Below are positions 3,804 through 5,574 of a stretch of DNA of 5,574 nucleotides, one piece after another. The translations under genes and the position numbers were made by a program. The stretch comes from Bacillota bacterium (GTDB lineage: Bacteria > Bacillota > Desulfitobacteriia > Desulfitobacteriales > JAJXUE01), in the NCBI GenBank assembly GCA_021786555.1, contig JAJYNB010000392.1, positions 1-5,574 on the forward strand. The letters run 5' to 3'. Below the pieces are notes generated by a model. That model saw only the letters and a program-made list of their open reading frames with translations, ran no database searches and had not been told where the DNA came from. Each line of letters opens with the position of its first letter. Within the stretch, counting starts at the first letter, position 1.

Positions 3804-5574
3804 TTGGTCAGCGCCCTAAAGGGTTTTCAGCCTTTCGACACTTTGCCCGCCGCAGCACTGGAAGAATTGCGCCTCAAACTTACACAAAAAGCCTTTCCGA
3901 AGGACACCTATGTATTTACCCAGGGCCAGCGTTCCTTGGGACACCTGTTCCTGGTCGTTTCCGGCCTGGCTGAGATCATCATCCGCAGCGATGCCGGTTC
4001 CTCCAACGTAGTGGGGCTGCGCCACCCGGGCGAGTTTTTTGGCGAAACTGTGCTTCTTACAGGCAAGAGGTACCCCGCTTCTGTCAAGGCAGTGGAGGAT
4101 CTTACCTGTTACCTGTTGGACAAGGATACTTTTGAAAGGATGCTGCGGACTCACAAGGAGTTTGCCGGCTATTTCAGTCATATCCTCACTGACAGGCTGA
4201 GAGACCTCTACGAGGAAATGGTCCAGGAGCAGCCAGCCGAATCCTATGGCTTTAGCTCCGAGCCTTTTAAGAAACGGGTTTGCGACATCATGTCCTCCCC
4301 GGTGATAACCTGCGCCCCCAGTACACCCGTTTCCCAGGTGGCGCGCATCTTTTCCCAGCAAAAGATAAGTTCCGTTGTTGTCATTGCTGCCAGCGGCAAA
4401 ACCATGGGCCTGGTAAGCGAGCGGGATTTGATTAGCAAGGTTCTGGCTCTGGACTGCAATCCCGCCGTGGTCAGCGCGGAAGATGTGATGGAGAAAAGCC
4501 CTGCCACTCTTCCTCCCGACGCCTTTTTCTTTCAAGCCCTGCTAACCATGCTCAAGCGCCAGGGCAAATACATCCTGGTGATGGAACAGGGGTGGCCTAT
4601 CGGGGTTGTCACCATTGGCGATCTGACCCGGGCCAGGATTACCAGTTCCCTCGCCATTGTCAAAGCCATCGAGTCCTCGGCCAGCATCAGCGAGCTTGCG
4701 GAGGCAGCCAAGCTGGTCAACAAGGTGCTCGTGACCATGCTGGCAGAAAAAGCCCCCGCCAACGAAATCTGCGCAGTAGTTTCCGAGCTGAATGACAGCA
4801 TCACCAAACGTCTCCTGGTGATGGCGGAAGAGTATTTGGCCGACAAAGGCTTGGGCCTGCCCCCTATCGATTACTGTTGGCTCACCTTGGGCAGCGGCGG
4901 GCGCGAAGAACAAACCCTGTCATCAGACCAGGATAACGCCATTATCTATGCTGACCCGCCTCCGGGCCAGGAAGATAGGATCAAAGAATATTTTGCGGTC
5001 TTGGCCGATTATGTGGTGGACGGCTTGGAAGCCTGCGGCATTGCCAAGTGCCCGGGTAATACCATGGCTACCAATCCGGACTGGTGCCAATCCCTGACGG
5101 GATGGAAGACAGTAATACACAAGGGGGTCTATTCGCCCAACCCGGATTCATCGCGCCAGTTCAGCATCCTGTTGGATTTTCGCTCTGTATACGGCCAGGA
5201 GAATCTGGCCCTGGAACTTCGAGAATTTACTGCCCGCCTATTCCGCGCAGCCCCCATGATTTTACACCACATGGCCAAAGATGATCTTTCTCACCGGGTT
5301 CCCTTGAATCTGTTCAAGCACGTCATCGTGGAAAAGTCCAAGGAGCACAAAGACCAGGTTGACCTGAAGAAAGCGGCCTGTGTGCATATTGTTGACTGCA
5401 TTCGCATTTTTGGGATGCGGGAAGGCCTAAGCGAAACCAACACCCTGGCAAGGATGAACAAACTGGTACAGCTGGAGGCTCTTTCCGCTGAGGAAGCCGA
5501 GTATTATGAAGCGGCCTTTCAGTCCCTGATGATGTTCCGCATCCGGGAGAATCTAAGCAAAATGAGCAGTAAAG
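3804..5574 (+). CDS. cNMP-fold / CBS-CBS / DUF294 predicted nucleotidyltransferase (3' end missing)
   Basis: A predicted cytoplasmic signalling protein of the COG2905 type, open to the right edge (590 codons visible). From memory such proteins run to about 620-650 residues, so roughly 30-60 are missing. Domains: cyclic-nucleotide-binding fold, about 8-125, with HPGEFFGETVLLTGKRYPAS (74-93); CBS1, about 157-215, ending GLVSERDL; CBS2, about 222-280, ending GVVTIGDL; DUF294 nucleotidyltransferase, about 305-460, with GSGGREEQTLSSDQDNA (363-379), where G365/G366 and D375/D377 match the GG and DxD motifs of GlnD/GlnE-like enzymes and D458 (LLDFR) may be the third acidic residue; DUF294 C-terminal domain from about 475. 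S205/D208 and T270/D273 fit the usual CBS adenosine-ribose contacts. Inferred role: CBS and N-terminal domains sense a nucleotide and control transfer of a nucleotidyl group to an unknown target. Synonymous third positions look GC-richer than in DUF1015. Start TTG at 3804. Confidence 0.92.
   Translation, partial: MVSALKGFQPFDTLPAAALEELRLKLTQKAFPKDTYVFTQGQRSLGHLFLVVSGLAEIIIRSDAGSSNVVGLRHPGEFFGETVLLTGKRYPASVKAVEDLTCYLLDKDTFERMLRTHKEFAGYFSHILTDRLRDLYEEMVQEQPAESYGFSSEPFKKRVCDIMSSPVITCAPSTPVSQVARIFSQQKISSVVVIAASGKTMGLVSERDLISKVLALDCNPAVVSAEDVMEKSPATLPPDAFFFQALLTMLKRQGKYILVMEQGWPIGVVTIGDLTRARITSSLAIVKAIESSASISELAEAAKLVNKVLVTMLAEKAPANEICAVVSELNDSITKRLLVMAEEYLADKGLGLPPIDYCWLTLGSGGREEQTLSSDQDNAIIYADPPPGQEDRIKEYFAVLADYVVDGLEACGIAKCPGNTMATNPDWCQSLTGWKTVIHKGVYSPNPDSSRQFSILLDFRSVYGQENLALELREFTARLFRAAPMILHHMAKDDLSHRVPLNLFKHVIVEKSKEHKDQVDLKKAACVHIVDCIRIFGMREGLSETNTLARMNKLVQLEALSAEEAEYYEAAFQSLMMFRIRENLSKMSSK

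Noticed and set aside
3816..4535. A 239-codon open frame on the minus strand
   Set aside because: It lies opposite the cNMP/CBS coding region. The plus frame gives clear conserved domains, and the minus product shows no family I recognise.
4532..4913. Minus-strand open frames opposite CBS2 and the linker
   Set aside because: Overlapping shadows of the DUF294 gene; low-complexity products without domain signals.
3804..5574. Possible frameshift or pseudogene in the DUF294 gene
   Set aside because: The frame from TTG 3804 stays open through 590 codons to the edge with all domains in order; it is simply cut by the window.

Overview
This 5.6 kb window looks like a chromosomal segment of a low-to-moderate-GC Gram-positive bacterium, most likely an anaerobic member of the Clostridia (Peptococcaceae / Desulfotomaculum-Pelotomaculum type). 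The basis is the strong GGAGG-type Shine-Dalgarno sites, GTG and TTG starts, a compact intrinsic terminator with a T run, and the protein families present. The assignment is inference; no marker gene is present to settle it.

Left part (23-2212, minus strand): the two subunits of acetolactate synthase, ilvB (catalytic) then ilvN (regulatory). They are read leftward with the ilvB stop codon directly abutting the ilvN start codon. Together they make the first common enzyme of valine, leucine and isoleucine synthesis. Residues for thiamine diphosphate, substrate choice and valine feedback are visible. The operon probably continues past the left edge, since there is no terminator after ilvN and a Shine-Dalgarno-like AAAAGG lies 8 nt from the edge.

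Middle (2213-2451): a 239-bp divergent intergenic region. It holds a minus-strand promoter for ilvB, overlapped by an 18-bp palindrome (6-bp arms), and a plus-strand promoter for the next gene. I see no T-box or other long leader in front of ilvB.

Right part (2452-5574, plus strand): a complete DUF1015-family gene with its own promoter and an intrinsic terminator. After it comes a separate promoter and a large gene cut by the right edge. That gene encodes a cyclic-nucleotide-binding-fold / CBS-CBS / DUF294 predicted nucleotidyltransferase, starting at TTG. Neither right-hand gene has an experimentally settled function that I can name with confidence. The DUF294 protein (590 codons visible) is the most intriguing object here: a multi-domain predicted signalling protein with intact CBS ligand motifs and nucleotidyltransferase motifs but an atypical phosphate-binding cassette. 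The three transcription units appear independent. I see no mobile element, CRISPR array, tRNA or rRNA.
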